From an uncultured Ezakiella sp. (GTDB lineage: Bacteria > Bacillota > Clostridia > Tissierellales > Peptoniphilaceae), in NCBI RefSeq assembly GCF_943913045.1, contig NZ_CALTVH010000003.1, forward strand, positions 65,221 through 129,220: a stretch of 64,000 nt of DNA. Reading direction: 5' to 3'. The notes beneath the pieces are model-generated. The model was not told the DNA's origin, made no database searches, and saw nothing but the letters and a program-made list of their open reading frames with translations. The translations under genes were made by a program, and so were the position numbers. Numbering within the stretch: position 1 is the first letter of the stretch; each line of letters starts with the position of its first letter. Below, in pieces: positions 53,042-62,220 of the stretch.

Positions 53042-54295
53042 TTATAATACATCCTTTTTCAACTTAAATAATATATCATTAATTTCACTAAGAATACTTT
53101 TTGCGCTAATATTTTCATCTATTGTCATTTCGTCAAAGTCCTTCGCATCTATATTTGATAATAAATCTCTTATATTTTCCAATTGAATTAAAGGCTTAAT
53201 CCTTTTGTCCTCAATTCTGCCTTTATCAATAATTCTTTCTGTAGTCCTCATTAGTGAATTAACACTTTTTAGTATGTTTTCATCTTGCTCAATTATAGAT
53301 TTAAGATCATTAGCAGATTGAATAGGTTTTTCTTCAAAAGCATCCATTATAATATCAACCTTATTATCAACTGCCTCAATAAAATGTTGCATCCTATCAT
53401 TATTTTTTAAAACATTATCCTTTAACCCTCTCATAAGACGAGGGAAATCAGCCTGATCATATACTGCCTTAGATGTAGCCAGATATACTAAAGCAGCTTC
53501 TTTTATTGATTCTTTATTCTTAGATTTCAATTTATTGATTGTATTTCCTATTTCCCTAATGGGACCATCCAATTTCAAATCTCTAGCTAGATAAAATTTA
53601 TCTAGAGGATTCTCTCCTGGAGATACTATTTCTATAAATTTTATAATCAATTCTGCATATCTAATGTCCTCATTAATATTCTTTTTAGTCTTTGCACCCG
53701 ACGCCTTTTTGTATTCATCAGCAGTCATGATTCTTCTAACTTCTATTGTATTATAAACATCAAAAATACGATCAATTGGGTCATAATTAACTCTTTCTTC
53801 ACGTCCTAGCTGTAAATCTAATTCTAGCTCCTTTATTGTTTTTTCATTATACTTTGTCGTTGGATCCAACCGTAAAATTACTGCATTAAAAGTTTGGGTT
53901 ATGCCCGTTTCTCTTTCAATCATTCTCAATGCCGTAAATCTTCTATTTCCATCAATAATACGACCATCTCTAAGGACTACACCAGGTTCTTGTTGATTTT
54001 TTTCAATAATAGATTTCTTTGTCTCTTTCATTGCTTCTGGATTAGATTCATATATGAATTGCTCAAAAATCTTATTATATTCTGAATCTCCAACTTCTGG
54101 TTTTAGTAGCCCATTTCTAGCACTATATTTTTTATACAGAGTATTTATACGTCCATTTTGATCATTATAGTATAATAAATTTAATGGAATCGCATAAACG
54201 GGGTATGTATTATTTTGTTCACCTGGTACTGATAAATTTTTCTGCTCACCCGTTTCTTTAAATATTTTATTATATGCTTTTTGTAACAAATCCAT
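53042..54295 (-). CDS. ParB/DUF262-like protein
   Basis: A 417-residue protein. Residues about 100-130 contain GVVLRDGRIIDGNRRFTALR, which resembles the ParB/sulfiredoxin fold motif and also the DGQQR motif of DUF262 nucleotide-hydrolysing defence proteins; the key residues here are Asp115, Asn117 and Arg118-Arg119. The remainder is mostly helical with long charged stretches, perhaps coiled coil at 320-417. No nuclease motif is obvious. It is encoded just before the PLD-SNF2 helicase and probably regulates or targets it. Its exact biochemical activity is uncertain. Confidence 0.7.
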   Translation of the reverse strand: MDLLQKAYNKIFKETGEQKNLSVPGEQNNTYPVYAIPLNLLYYNDQNGRINTLYKKYSARNGLLKPEVGDSEYNKIFEQFIYESNPEAMKETKKSIIEKNQQEPGVVLRDGRIIDGNRRFTALRMIERETGITQTFNAVILRLDPTTKYNEKTIKELELDLQLGREERVNYDPIDRIFDVYNTIEVRRIMTADEYKKASGAKTKKNINEDIRYAELIIKFIEIVSPGENPLDKFYLARDLKLDGPIREIGNTINKLKSKNKESIKEAALVYLATSKAVYDQADFPRLMRGLKDNVLKNNDRMQHFIEAVDNKVDIIMDAFEEKPIQSANDLKSIIEQDENILKSVNSLMRTTERIIDKGRIEDKRIKPLIQLENIRDLLSNIDAKDFDEMTIDENISAKSILSEINDILFKLKKDVL

Positions 54296-54475
54296 ATGTT
54301 TTTACACCTAACCTTTCATATTTTATATTTTGTTTAGCACATATTTCTATATAATTTGATTCTAACATAAATAATAATTTCATTCAATCTTACATTGATT
54401 TAACTATAAAATTCTTATAGACCTTTTCCCATTTTCGATATCTTAAAATTCTGCCTCTTAATAAATTTAATGGAA

Positions 54476-54507
54476 TAAAAAAGACGATAGTGTTTTCTAT
54501 CGTCTTT
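54476..54507 (-). terminator. Terminator between methyltransferase and ParB-like gene
   Basis: AAAGACGATAG (54480-54490) pairs with CTATCGTCTTT (54497-54507), with a T-run on the - strand. It implies that the ParB-like/helicase pair has its own promoter in 54296-54475. Confidence 0.88.
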
Positions 54508-54546
54508 GTTCTTATTTTGTTGATTGTTTGTTTTTTTATTACCTAT

Positions 54547-55905
54547 TTAATCCTCTTCATCAAAAATTTCTGATAAAGTTTCTTCCATATCTTCTATCAG
54601 ATTTACAACCAAAGCATTGCCCATCATAAATCTGCGTTTGTTTTCTGGCATTTCTACAACTTCGCCATCTGTTAAACAATATTTAGTGTGATTTGTGGGA
54701 AAACCTTGAATTCTTTCTGTTTCTGTTGCTGTCAGCAATCTTAGTCTTCCCGTTACCTTATCTTTTACTACATGAGTTGTTCTACTAAAATTGCCTTCTG
54801 ATGTTAGCATGGTTCTTGCTGGTTTATCCCACTCATCAACAAGAGGAATAGATCCTTCTGAAAAAATATAATCATGTCCGTTTTTAGCTCTTCTTTTTAA
54901 TCTTTTGCCACCTTTTAAATATTGCCATGTTTTTCTTTCTTCTTTAGAAAGTTGATTTTCAGACTCATCACTACGTTTTACACTTGGGTCTGTATAATAA
55001 AGACGTTCGTTTGAAATAAAATAGCTTTTATCTACTTCCCCTGTTTCTAAAATATCTCCTAAAGTTTTATACTTGCCATCATAACAAGGTTCTGTTTTAA
55101 CTGTATAAACAACTCCGTTAATCATTAGTCCTGAATTCATAAATTCAAATTTAAACTCACTAGATACAGTTCCAATTTCTTCAGGAATAGTAATGCTTTT
55201 AATATCTTCTTCATTTATATTTTTAATTCTAAATGTGCTGGCAAAAAAGCCAGTCTTATTTATAATGTTTTTAGCTAGTAATACATCCACCTTATTATTA
55301 ATAACTCTACTTGAATAATTTGTGTCATTTCTATAGGCAAATATAAATACCCGTCTTCTTCTTTGTTGATATCCATATTCTGCAGCGTTAATAACTCGCC
55401 ACTCAACATTGTAACCTTGATCTCTTAAGCAAGTTAACATTACTCCAAAATCTCTACCTCTTTGCTTTGCTGGAGATTTTATTAACCTATCAACATTTTC
55501 TAATAATACAAATGGTGGTTTTTTTTCTTCAATCGTATCGCGTATTGACCACCATAAAACACCTTTTTTCCCTTCTAAACCTTTGGATGTATGTAGCGTT
55601 GACGCTACTGAATAATCTTGACAAGGGAATCCGCCAACAAGCAAATTAAAATCTGGTATTTTACTTTTATCAACATCTTCAATATTTAAATTTGTTGTCT
55701 CATTTCCATCTATATCTAAACTTTTTCCAAAGTTATATACATAACAATCATGTGCATATTGAGTTGTTTTCTCTGCTGGCTCCCACTGGTTGAACCAAAC
55801 AGTTTCCCATTTTTCTTTTCGGTTTACAGGCGATGAATTTATATGATTTAATCCACACCTAAATCCACCAACACCTGCAAACAATTCACATACTGTTTTA
55901 TTCAT
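54547..55905 (-). CDS. DNA cytosine-5 methyltransferase, predicted GATC-specific
   Basis: A 452-residue C5 DNA methyltransferase. SAM motif CELFAGVGGFRCGL is at residues 6-19, the catalytic Pro-Cys motif GGFPCQDYS places Cys95, ENVDRL is motif VI, and QQRRRRVFIF is motif VIII. The variable target-recognition region follows (about 200-370), then GNALVVNLIEDM at the end. GATC specificity is inferred from its partner, a Sau3AI-like nuclease encoded 52 bases upstream. It would methylate host GATC sites at C to protect against that enzyme. Confidence 0.93.
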   Translation of the reverse strand: MNKTVCELFAGVGGFRCGLNHINSSPVNRKEKWETVWFNQWEPAEKTTQYAHDCYVYNFGKSLDIDGNETTNLNIEDVDKSKIPDFNLLVGGFPCQDYSVASTLHTSKGLEGKKGVLWWSIRDTIEEKKPPFVLLENVDRLIKSPAKQRGRDFGVMLTCLRDQGYNVEWRVINAAEYGYQQRRRRVFIFAYRNDTNYSSRVINNKVDVLLAKNIINKTGFFASTFRIKNINEEDIKSITIPEEIGTVSSEFKFEFMNSGLMINGVVYTVKTEPCYDGKYKTLGDILETGEVDKSYFISNERLYYTDPSVKRSDESENQLSKEERKTWQYLKGGKRLKRRAKNGHDYIFSEGSIPLVDEWDKPARTMLTSEGNFSRTTHVVKDKVTGRLRLLTATETERIQGFPTNHTKYCLTDGEVVEMPENKRRFMMGNALVVNLIEDMEETLSEIFDEED

Positions 55906-55957
55906 AAATATCTAAACTCCCACTTTTATTTTTTTATTTCCAATTATTATTTAAGCT

Positions 55958-57406
55958 TTAATTTAATAAAGATTTATTTAATTGAGATAATATATAAGTA
56001 TTATTTAACCAAAAACATTGCTTTGTCATCCATTGACCATCGGGTAATTCATTTGCATATAATTCTATATTCCCTGACTTATAATCTCTTAGTTTATAAG
56101 CTGCCTTTGCTGCATGGGGTCGTACATGACAAACAGGGTTATCTTTTGCCTTAGGCAAGTTGTTCAATACTCTATTACCTCTTATCTCAAACTTTACCCC
56201 TTCATTTACTCTATCTTTTGTTCTTTGCCATACAGATTTGACTTCATTTTCTAAATCATCATAAGGAATATTCCAAAATTGAGAGCCTTTCAAACGCAAA
56301 TTACCCTCTTCATCTTCCTTATAGACAACAAATAAGAATCTAGTTTCTCTCAATTCATTTGCAAATCTAGAATCTTCCCAATCCTCTTCTGCTAATTCTT
56401 TAAAATCAAAATTTGGGAAAGACATGCTTTCTCTAATTTTATTGTTTTTTGTAACCCTTATTGCTTTAACCTTTACATTTGCTTTTTCAAATTCTTCTGC
56501 TTTATTTCCTTTTATTCCTAAAATTCTATATGCTAACATTGCTTCTATATGTTTTGGCTTATTCTTCTTGTTTAAGTCAAAAATATCACAAAGTTCATCA
56601 ATGCTTTTATCTTTATATTCGGCTATCTTTCTATTTACATATTCTTCAAAAGGTATATCCGTTTCTGTTTTTAATATTTGCTCATCTCTATTGCCTGGTA
56701 ATATATAATTATTTAACACATATGTCATATATGAATTTTTATATGAAAATGCTCTAGGTTTAGCTAAAATATCACTTTTTGGTTGTTTCCTTCTATCTTT
56801 TGATGTTGATGCTTTTGAAGCAGCACCAAGATATAATGTATCAGATTCAGATAATTCGTGAGCCTTTCCTCTTAATATCTTATCCACAATTAATTCAAAA
56901 TCATGTTTTATAATTTTTATATCATTTTCTGGTGGTGTAAATAATTTTACATAATCAATCCTATAGTCTAGATTAGATTCTTTATTTGCATCAAACAAAT
57001 AATAAATTAATAATATAAGATTGGCTTTCTGCCATAGATGACTATCCTCAAAGGTTTCATCAATAACAGAAAAGTAATCAATCATGGTGAGTATTAATCT
57101 TTCTTTTGCAGAAATACTACCATTTTTATTTATCTTATACGGTGTTACTTTAAGCTCTACTCCTGCTTCGTGAAAATCTGGTCGTGGATCATTATTTCTT
57201 TCATATCCGAAAAAGTTTTCTTCAACAAGTTGGCCTAAATTACCCTTGTTTTTAACGTTTATATTATCAATATAATTATATTCTAAAGCTTCCTCTCTAG
57301 CCACTCTAGCACTAATTATATCTCTAAAAGTTTTCCCTATTAATTGCTTTGTATAAGTCTCAATTGAATTCGGATCATTTTCGTCATAATCATAATGTTT
57401 TTCCAT
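55958..57406 (-). CDS. Sau3AI-like type II restriction endonuclease
   Basis: A 482-residue nuclease of the Sau3AI/MutH family. The active site fits the MutH-type D-x6-E-x-K pattern: Asp77 in RPDF and Glu84, Lys86 in ELKVTP. The N-terminal half is catalytic; the C-terminal half (after about 240) is a MutH-like repeat lacking those residues, as in Sau3AI where it forms an allosteric site. Expected target: GATC. It lies upstream of its methyltransferase, the less safe order. The RBS is AGGTGG. A short reading frame precedes it. Confidence 0.9.
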   Translation of the reverse strand: MEKHYDYDENDPNSIETYTKQLIGKTFRDIISARVAREEALEYNYIDNINVKNKGNLGQLVEENFFGYERNNDPRPDFHEAGVELKVTPYKINKNGSISAKERLILTMIDYFSVIDETFEDSHLWQKANLILLIYYLFDANKESNLDYRIDYVKLFTPPENDIKIIKHDFELIVDKILRGKAHELSESDTLYLGAASKASTSKDRRKQPKSDILAKPRAFSYKNSYMTYVLNNYILPGNRDEQILKTETDIPFEEYVNRKIAEYKDKSIDELCDIFDLNKKNKPKHIEAMLAYRILGIKGNKAEEFEKANVKVKAIRVTKNNKIRESMSFPNFDFKELAEEDWEDSRFANELRETRFLFVVYKEDEEGNLRLKGSQFWNIPYDDLENEVKSVWQRTKDRVNEGVKFEIRGNRVLNNLPKAKDNPVCHVRPHAAKAAYKLRDYKSGNIELYANELPDGQWMTKQCFWLNNTYILSQLNKSLLN

Positions 57407-57448
57407 TTTCTCACCACCTAAAAGTAATAATTAACAATATCTACCTAA

Positions 57449-57499
57449 TTAAATAGGTGTGTCTTGTAAAATAGTTTTTGCAAATAGGTTTTCTGCCAT
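57449..57499 (-). CDS. Possible 16-aa leader peptide before the restriction enzyme
   Basis: ATG (57499) to TAA (57449) with GGGGAG upstream at moderate spacing. The product is MAENLFAKTILQDTPI. It ends inside an inverted repeat ACCTA/TAGGT (57443-57447 / 57454-57458) located about 40 bases before the endonuclease start. It may be a regulatory leader, a gene remnant or chance. The rest of 57407-57725 contains A/T-rich DNA and the RBS of the next + strand gene. Confidence 0.3.
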   Translation of the reverse strand: MAENLFAKTILQDTPI

Positions 57500-57725
57500 A
57501 ATAAAGTCTCCCCTTTTTCTAATCTTTGCTATAAGAAAATATTATAATTAATTATATTATATCATAAAGGCCAATTTTTTCCCACATTTATCTACACTTG
57601 TCAAAATTTCATTTAGCATCTATTCCCTTCTTATCCACTTCTCAGGTCTTTGCCCTGATAATTGTCTCCACATTTGGGGTAAATTTATATATATTTAGTT
57701 TTATTTAATTTTTTAGGAGGTTTTT

Positions 57726-58730
57726 ATGTATATTGCACTTGCAATTATTTTTTTAATTTTATTTGTCCCTCAGTTTTATTATTGGGTCAAGGGACGCCAG
57801 TACAGGTCTTTGGATATTGGTTCCAAGTTTTTTAAAAAATATTCTGTTAAAAAAGAGGACTATTACGAAGAGTTTTATTTGACCAACACTGATGGTTTTG
57901 ATCTTTTTGTTAGGCTTTTGTCTTGCGAAAATCCCAAAGGCATTGTGCAAATTGTTCACGGGGTTGCTGAGCACACTGGCAACTACATGGACTTCGCCAG
58001 ATTTTTAAATAAAAACGGCTACATGGTTGTCATGGACGACCACCGGGGCCACGGCAAATCCATTTCGACTGCTTATCCCAACGGTTATATGATTCGCGGC
58101 CAAGAGCTGGTCGACGATGAGATTATGATCGCACGTTATATGCAAGAGGCCTATCCTGATTTAAAATATTGTATGCTGGGCCACTCTATGGGTTCTATGA
58201 TTACCAGATTGTGTTTAAGGGACAATGATAATCTTTTAGATAAGCTGATCATCATGGGGACTGTGCCTGTAAATAAATTTGCTTGGCTTGGCGTGTTTTT
58301 TGCAAATATTCTTTGCTTTTATTTGGGCGAAAAATCCGAGAGTATGCTAATCGATGGAGTTGTGGGCGCAAAGAGCCTGGACTTCATCAGCTACAATAAG
58401 GACAATATTTCCTACAAAGAAAATGATCCGCTTAGGATTTTTAAGTTTAGACTTGGCTATTCAAGAGCATTAATCGAGCTAAATAAAATGCTTGGCAAAA
58501 AATCCAAATACAAATGCCAAAATCCAGGCCTAGAAATCTATAATATGGTCGGCGAAGATGACATTATAACCAAGGGCGAAAAAGGAGTTGAGTCCAGCCT
58601 GAAATTTTTAAAAAATCTGGGCTACCAAAACATCTCCTCCAAAACCTACGACCATATGAAACACGAAATTCTCTGCGAAACAGACAAGGAAACTGTTTAC
58701 GCAGACGCGCTAGAGTTTTTGGAGAAATAA
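57726..58730 (+). CDS. Membrane-anchored alpha/beta hydrolase (monoacylglycerol lipase-like)
   Basis: A 334-residue alpha/beta hydrolase with an N-terminal hydrophobic anchor (residues 3-20). It has HGVAEHTGNY (residues 78-87), the oxyanion-type region MDDHRGHGKS and nucleophile Ser154 in GHSMGS; later Asp (VGEDDI) and His (YDHMKHEI) complete the triad. This pattern is that of lysophospholipase/monoacylglycerol lipases. AGGAGG precedes the start, and a terminator follows. It is a single gene, divergent from the restriction locus. Confidence 0.88.
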   Translation: MYIALAIIFLILFVPQFYYWVKGRQYRSLDIGSKFFKKYSVKKEDYYEEFYLTNTDGFDLFVRLLSCENPKGIVQIVHGVAEHTGNYMDFARFLNKNGYMVVMDDHRGHGKSISTAYPNGYMIRGQELVDDEIMIARYMQEAYPDLKYCMLGHSMGSMITRLCLRDNDNLLDKLIIMGTVPVNKFAWLGVFFANILCFYLGEKSESMLIDGVVGAKSLDFISYNKDNISYKENDPLRIFKFRLGYSRALIELNKMLGKKSKYKCQNPGLEIYNMVGEDDIITKGEKGVESSLKFLKNLGYQNISSKTYDHMKHEILCETDKETVYADALEFLEK

Positions 58731-58757
58731 TGTAAGAAAAATATTTTAAACAAATTT

Positions 58758-58795
58758 TAAATCTCTTCTGAAAATATGTAGGAGAGATTTTTTAT
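58758..58795 (+). terminator. Terminator of the hydrolase gene
   Basis: AAATCTCT (58759-58766) pairs with AGAGATTT (58783-58790) and a T-run follows. Confidence 0.8.
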
Positions 58796-58824
58796 TTTTA
58801 AATTATCCTGAAAAATTTTTCCGT

Positions 58825-58852
58825 TAAAAAATCCCCAGTCTCCCGGGGATTT
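58825..58852 (-). terminator. Terminator of the SDR gene
   Basis: AAATCCCC (58829-58836) pairs with GGGGATTT (58845-58852); T-run on the - strand. Confidence 0.85.
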
Positions 58853-58863
58853 GAAAGTAATTT

Positions 58864-59610
58864 TTACACCCTCATTAGTCCATCTACCATTAGGACTTGG
58901 CCTGTTATATAGGAGGCCTTGTCGCTGGCCAAAAAAACATAGGCGTTTGCTATGTCTTCTGGCTCTCCCAATCTCTTTAGGGGGATGGACTGGATTAAAG
59001 GTTTTATCATTTCATCTGGTAGGGCGGAAACCATGTCTGTGTTGGTTATTCCAGGACCTACTGCATTGACCCTGATCTTGTATGGGGCAAGTTCCCTGGC
59101 CAAGGCTAGGGTAAATCCATTTACTGCAAACTTACTAGTTGGATAAGCTATACCTGAAGGTTGAGCATCTCTAGAAACCATGGATGAGGTGTTTATTATT
59201 ACTCCAGAATTTTTTTCTACCATGAAATCATAGACCGCCCTAGAGCAATTAAAAACTCCTAGAACATTTATGTTCATAACTTTTTCAAACATTTCTTGGG
59301 TGTAGTCTCCAAAGGGTTCTGAGGCTGACACTCCAGCATTGTTGGCTAGGATATCGATTTTTCCATACTTGTCATAAACTGACTTGAAGGATTTTTTTAC
59401 ATCTTCTAAGTCAAATAGGTTGGGCCAAATTCCCTCAACCTGGTAGTCTGGGTTTTCTTTTTTAAGTTTTTCCACTGCCTTTTCGGCTGTCTCTTGTCTA
59501 GAACCTGCTAGGACTACCTTGGCCCCTTGGTCCAGAAATTCTTTTACAATTGCATATCCGATGCCTCTTGTGCCACCTGTTACGATTGCTACCTTGTCTT
59601 TTAATAACAT
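58864..59610 (-). CDS. Short-chain dehydrogenase/reductase (FabG-like)
   Basis: A classical SDR of 248 aa, NAD(P)-dependent. Cofactor loop TGGTRGIG is at residues 11-18, NNAG at 90-93, and the catalytic Ser142-143, Tyr156 and Lys160 (YPTSK) are in place. The end GQVLMVDG is typical. It resembles 3-oxoacyl-ACP reductase but is not in a fatty-acid gene cluster, so the substrate is open. It is flanked by terminators on both sides. Confidence 0.9.
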   Translation of the reverse strand: MLLKDKVAIVTGGTRGIGYAIVKEFLDQGAKVVLAGSRQETAEKAVEKLKKENPDYQVEGIWPNLFDLEDVKKSFKSVYDKYGKIDILANNAGVSASEPFGDYTQEMFEKVMNINVLGVFNCSRAVYDFMVEKNSGVIINTSSMVSRDAQPSGIAYPTSKFAVNGFTLALARELAPYKIRVNAVGPGITNTDMVSALPDEMIKPLIQSIPLKRLGEPEDIANAYVFLASDKASYITGQVLMVDGLMRV

Positions 59611-59693
59611 TTTTTCCTCCTTTTTAAAATTATTTTTTTACCTTCGTCTCGATTGGTATATACCCTTTTTATTTACCCTATTATCTATTCCAA

Positions 59694-59723
59694 CAAAAAA
59701 CTGGGTCTCGCGGATCCAGTTTT
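59694..59723 (-). terminator. Terminator of the nitroreductase gene
   Basis: AAACTGG (59698-59704) pairs with CCAGTTT (59716-59722), extended by GTC/GAT; T-run on the - strand. Confidence 0.8.
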
Positions 59724-59733
59724 CTTTATATCA

Positions 59734-60357
59734 TTATGCAAATTTTGTAATCTCTGCGACATCGAGTCTGACTGATTCGTGGTGGTCGTAGTCGGATTCG
59801 CCTATCGCGAGGATCATGACTGGGACATATCTTTCTGGATCTAAGTCAAAGGCCGCAGCAAGTTTGTCTTCTTCAAAGCCTCCGATGGCATTTGTGTCGT
59901 AGCCGTGGGCACGGGCGACTAGCATGAGTTGCATGGCCATTAGGCTAGCATCGATCTTTACTACATCATTCATTTTTTGCTTGGAGAAGGACTTGTAGGC
60001 TGGGACAAAGAGGTCCATGAGCTCATTTTTAACTTTTTCTGGCATGTAGCCTTTTTCAACAGCCATGCTATAAATTTCATCTGCCTTTTCATAGCATTTC
60101 ATATCTCCAAAGATCAAAATCATGGCAGCTGATGTGTCGTTTTGCCTTACATTAAATTTGATCAGTGGGCGGAGTTTGTCTTTGCCTTCGTCTGATTCAA
60201 CTATTACAAATCTCCATGGTTGTAAGTTTACTGATGATGGGGCCAGTGTCGCCTCTCTTAAAATTTCCATCATCTCTTCTCTATCAATCTTGGTTTCTTT
60301 AAATTCCTTTACCGAGTGCCTGTTAAATACTACGTCTTCAAAATTATTGTTTTTCAT
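59734..60357 (-). CDS. Nitroreductase-family flavoprotein
   Basis: A 207-residue FMN-dependent nitroreductase-like protein. The N-terminal NRHSVKEF supplies the phosphate-binding Arg, APSSVNLQPWRFVIV is the second FMN motif, and the C-terminal part has the GESDYDHHESVR tail. Family enzymes reduce nitro compounds or quinones, or serve flavin metabolism; the substrate is unknown. Start 60357 follows GGAGGGAAG; the frame to 60390 starts upstream of that site. Repeated dyads lie 75-130 bp upstream. Confidence 0.87.
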   Translation of the reverse strand: MKNNNFEDVVFNRHSVKEFKETKIDREEMMEILREATLAPSSVNLQPWRFVIVESDEGKDKLRPLIKFNVRQNDTSAAMILIFGDMKCYEKADEIYSMAVEKGYMPEKVKNELMDLFVPAYKSFSKQKMNDVVKIDASLMAMQLMLVARAHGYDTNAIGGFEEDKLAAAFDLDPERYVPVMILAIGESDYDHHESVRLDVAEITKFA

Positions 60358-60430
60358 ATACACTTCCCTCCTGCCATCCTTATACCCCAAAGGGATGAAA
60401 ATATATTTTTAAAATGTAAAATAAATAATC

Positions 60431-60495
60431 AACTATTAAGAATTCCTTAATAGTTCAAGAGAAAGCAAGTCTTAGGAAATTCCTAATAGTTCAAA
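60431..60495. repeat. Paired dyad repeats upstream of the nitroreductase
   Basis: Dyad 1 is AACTATTAAG / CTTAATAGTT (60431-60440 / 60446-60455); dyad 2 is TTAGGAA / TTCCTAA (60472-60478 / 60480-60486). Both are followed by AATAGTTCAA or the same motif, so on the - strand each begins TTGAACTATTA. A third similar dyad is the ABC terminator at 60567. The interval 60391-60612 has no gene. Confidence 0.6.
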
Positions 60496-60560
60496 AATCT
60501 TGCATTAAATATTTATTCTTTAAATTAAAATACAAAATTTCAGTTAAGTCAAAAGAGCCT

Positions 60561-60595
60561 AAAAAAACAGTTATTAAGAAATACTTAATAACTGT
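60561..60595 (-). terminator. Terminator of the ABC exporter operon
   Basis: ACAGTTATTAAG (60567-60578) pairs with CTTAATAACTGT (60584-60595); T-run on the - strand. Confidence 0.87.
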
Positions 60596-60612
60596 AAATA
60601 AAAATAACTAAC

Positions 60613-62187
60613 TTATATTTCATAAATTTTGTCGAATAGCTCTTTGATTGTCTCATCTAGATTGTGGCTGACCATAATAATGGTTAGATTTTTATCTTTG
60701 AGTAAATTTTCTTCTATCAGCCTTCGGTTTTCCCTGTCTAGAGAACTTGTCCCCTCGTCTATTAAAATTATTTCCTTGCCATTTATCAGGCTTCTTGCAA
60801 GGGCAATCCTTTGTTTCTCTCCACCAGAAATATTTGCGCCATTTTCTCCAACAAGAGTGTCTATGCCGTCAGTAAAGTTCTTAATGTCATTATACAAAGA
60901 GCTTTTGATAATAGCATCATTAATTGCTTTGTCTGAAAAATCTGCGCCCATGCAAATATTTTCTTTTATAGTTGCATTAAAAAGATATATATCCTGGGAA
61001 ATATAAGACATATTCGTGTCGAGTGCTCTTTGACGAATTCTTCCATCGTAGAGAACATCTCCGTCATAGTCTTTGATTATTCCCATAATAATCTTTAAAA
61101 TGGTCGATTTTCCGCGTCCCGACTTGCCGACAATCGCATACTTGCCATTCTTTTTAAAGTCCATATTTAAATTTTTTAAAATTTCTCTATCATCATAGGC
61201 ATAGGAAATATTTTTAAGTGCCAGGCTTTCATCAAATGTTTCTCTACAAATTTTTTCAGCCTCACTTGATTCAAAAATATTAAAATAAGGTTTGGACTGC
61301 ATTATAAGCATCTTTGCATTGGCTAGATTTGATAGGCCATTAGTCACTCCGCCTATAAGATTTGCCGCGCCTGCAAGGACTGCGACTCCAATTCTACCGT
61401 AAAGGGCTAGAATAACGACCAAGACCTCCGCTAAAATCTGCATGGAAACGCTCACAATTCCCATGGCACACTCTAAAATCTCCGTCATATAAGATTTTCT
61501 GCACCTGGCTTCTTCACTTATAGCACTTGCTTCCTTGCCTTTTTTAAAATACCATTTATCTGCCGATAGAATTTTTAAAATGTGTATGCCGTAAATCAAG
61601 TCTTTGAATTTCTTCATGGCCTCAGCTTGGGCCTGGAGATTTTCTTCTCCGATTTTTTCTATACGTTTTTCAAAAATTTTTGGCATAAACCACATTACAA
61701 GGGTTGAAAAAATAGCGAATAAGAACAAATAAAAATCCAAATATAAAAGTGCCACCAGGCTCCAAATTATCTGTGCGGCTCTGCCTACAAAGTTAAATAT
61801 ACTTTGCCAAGCTAAATCCGAAATCTCGTCAATGTTTTTTGTTATATAGGAAATGTATTCAGCTCTTTTTTCTCCTTCAAAATTTCTTGTATCTCCCTGG
61901 TATATAGCCTGGTAGAAATCATCTCTAAGGTCAGTATTCATTGCCTTTATCGCCCTTGCACGACAATACGACTCAAGCATGCAAATTAAAAAATATCCAA
62001 GCCATCCCACAAAGGAAATTGTAATCCACTTCAAAAAGATATGCAGGTCTAGTTTGATAGCGCCATCAAATGTTTTTATCGCAAAAAACTGGACTATGAC
62101 CTGCATACCCCACATCAAAATTTGCAAGAAAAAGACAATTAGTGTTTTTGTCTTATTTTTATAAAGATACTTTCTAATACTGTCCAT
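60613..62187 (-). CDS. ABC exporter subunit (permease-ATPase fusion), second gene
   Basis: A 524-residue half-transporter: six transmembrane helices in the first 300 residues, then an ABC ATPase with GKSGRGKST, signature ISGGEKQR and Walker B IILIDEGTSSLD. It resembles multidrug/lipid/peptide exporters. With the adjacent half-transporter 33 bases upstream it should form a heterodimer. The signature LSGGE-type motif differs slightly between the two, which often means one ATP site is degenerate. Cargo unknown. Confidence 0.92.
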   Translation of the reverse strand: MDSIRKYLYKNKTKTLIVFFLQILMWGMQVIVQFFAIKTFDGAIKLDLHIFLKWITISFVGWLGYFLICMLESYCRARAIKAMNTDLRDDFYQAIYQGDTRNFEGEKRAEYISYITKNIDEISDLAWQSIFNFVGRAAQIIWSLVALLYLDFYLFLFAIFSTLVMWFMPKIFEKRIEKIGEENLQAQAEAMKKFKDLIYGIHILKILSADKWYFKKGKEASAISEEARCRKSYMTEILECAMGIVSVSMQILAEVLVVILALYGRIGVAVLAGAANLIGGVTNGLSNLANAKMLIMQSKPYFNIFESSEAEKICRETFDESLALKNISYAYDDREILKNLNMDFKKNGKYAIVGKSGRGKSTILKIIMGIIKDYDGDVLYDGRIRQRALDTNMSYISQDIYLFNATIKENICMGADFSDKAINDAIIKSSLYNDIKNFTDGIDTLVGENGANISGGEKQRIALARSLINGKEIILIDEGTSSLDRENRRLIEENLLKDKNLTIIMVSHNLDETIKELFDKIYEI

Positions 62188-62220
62188 AATCTCCCTTGTT
62201 ATATCAAACTTCTTCTTAAC

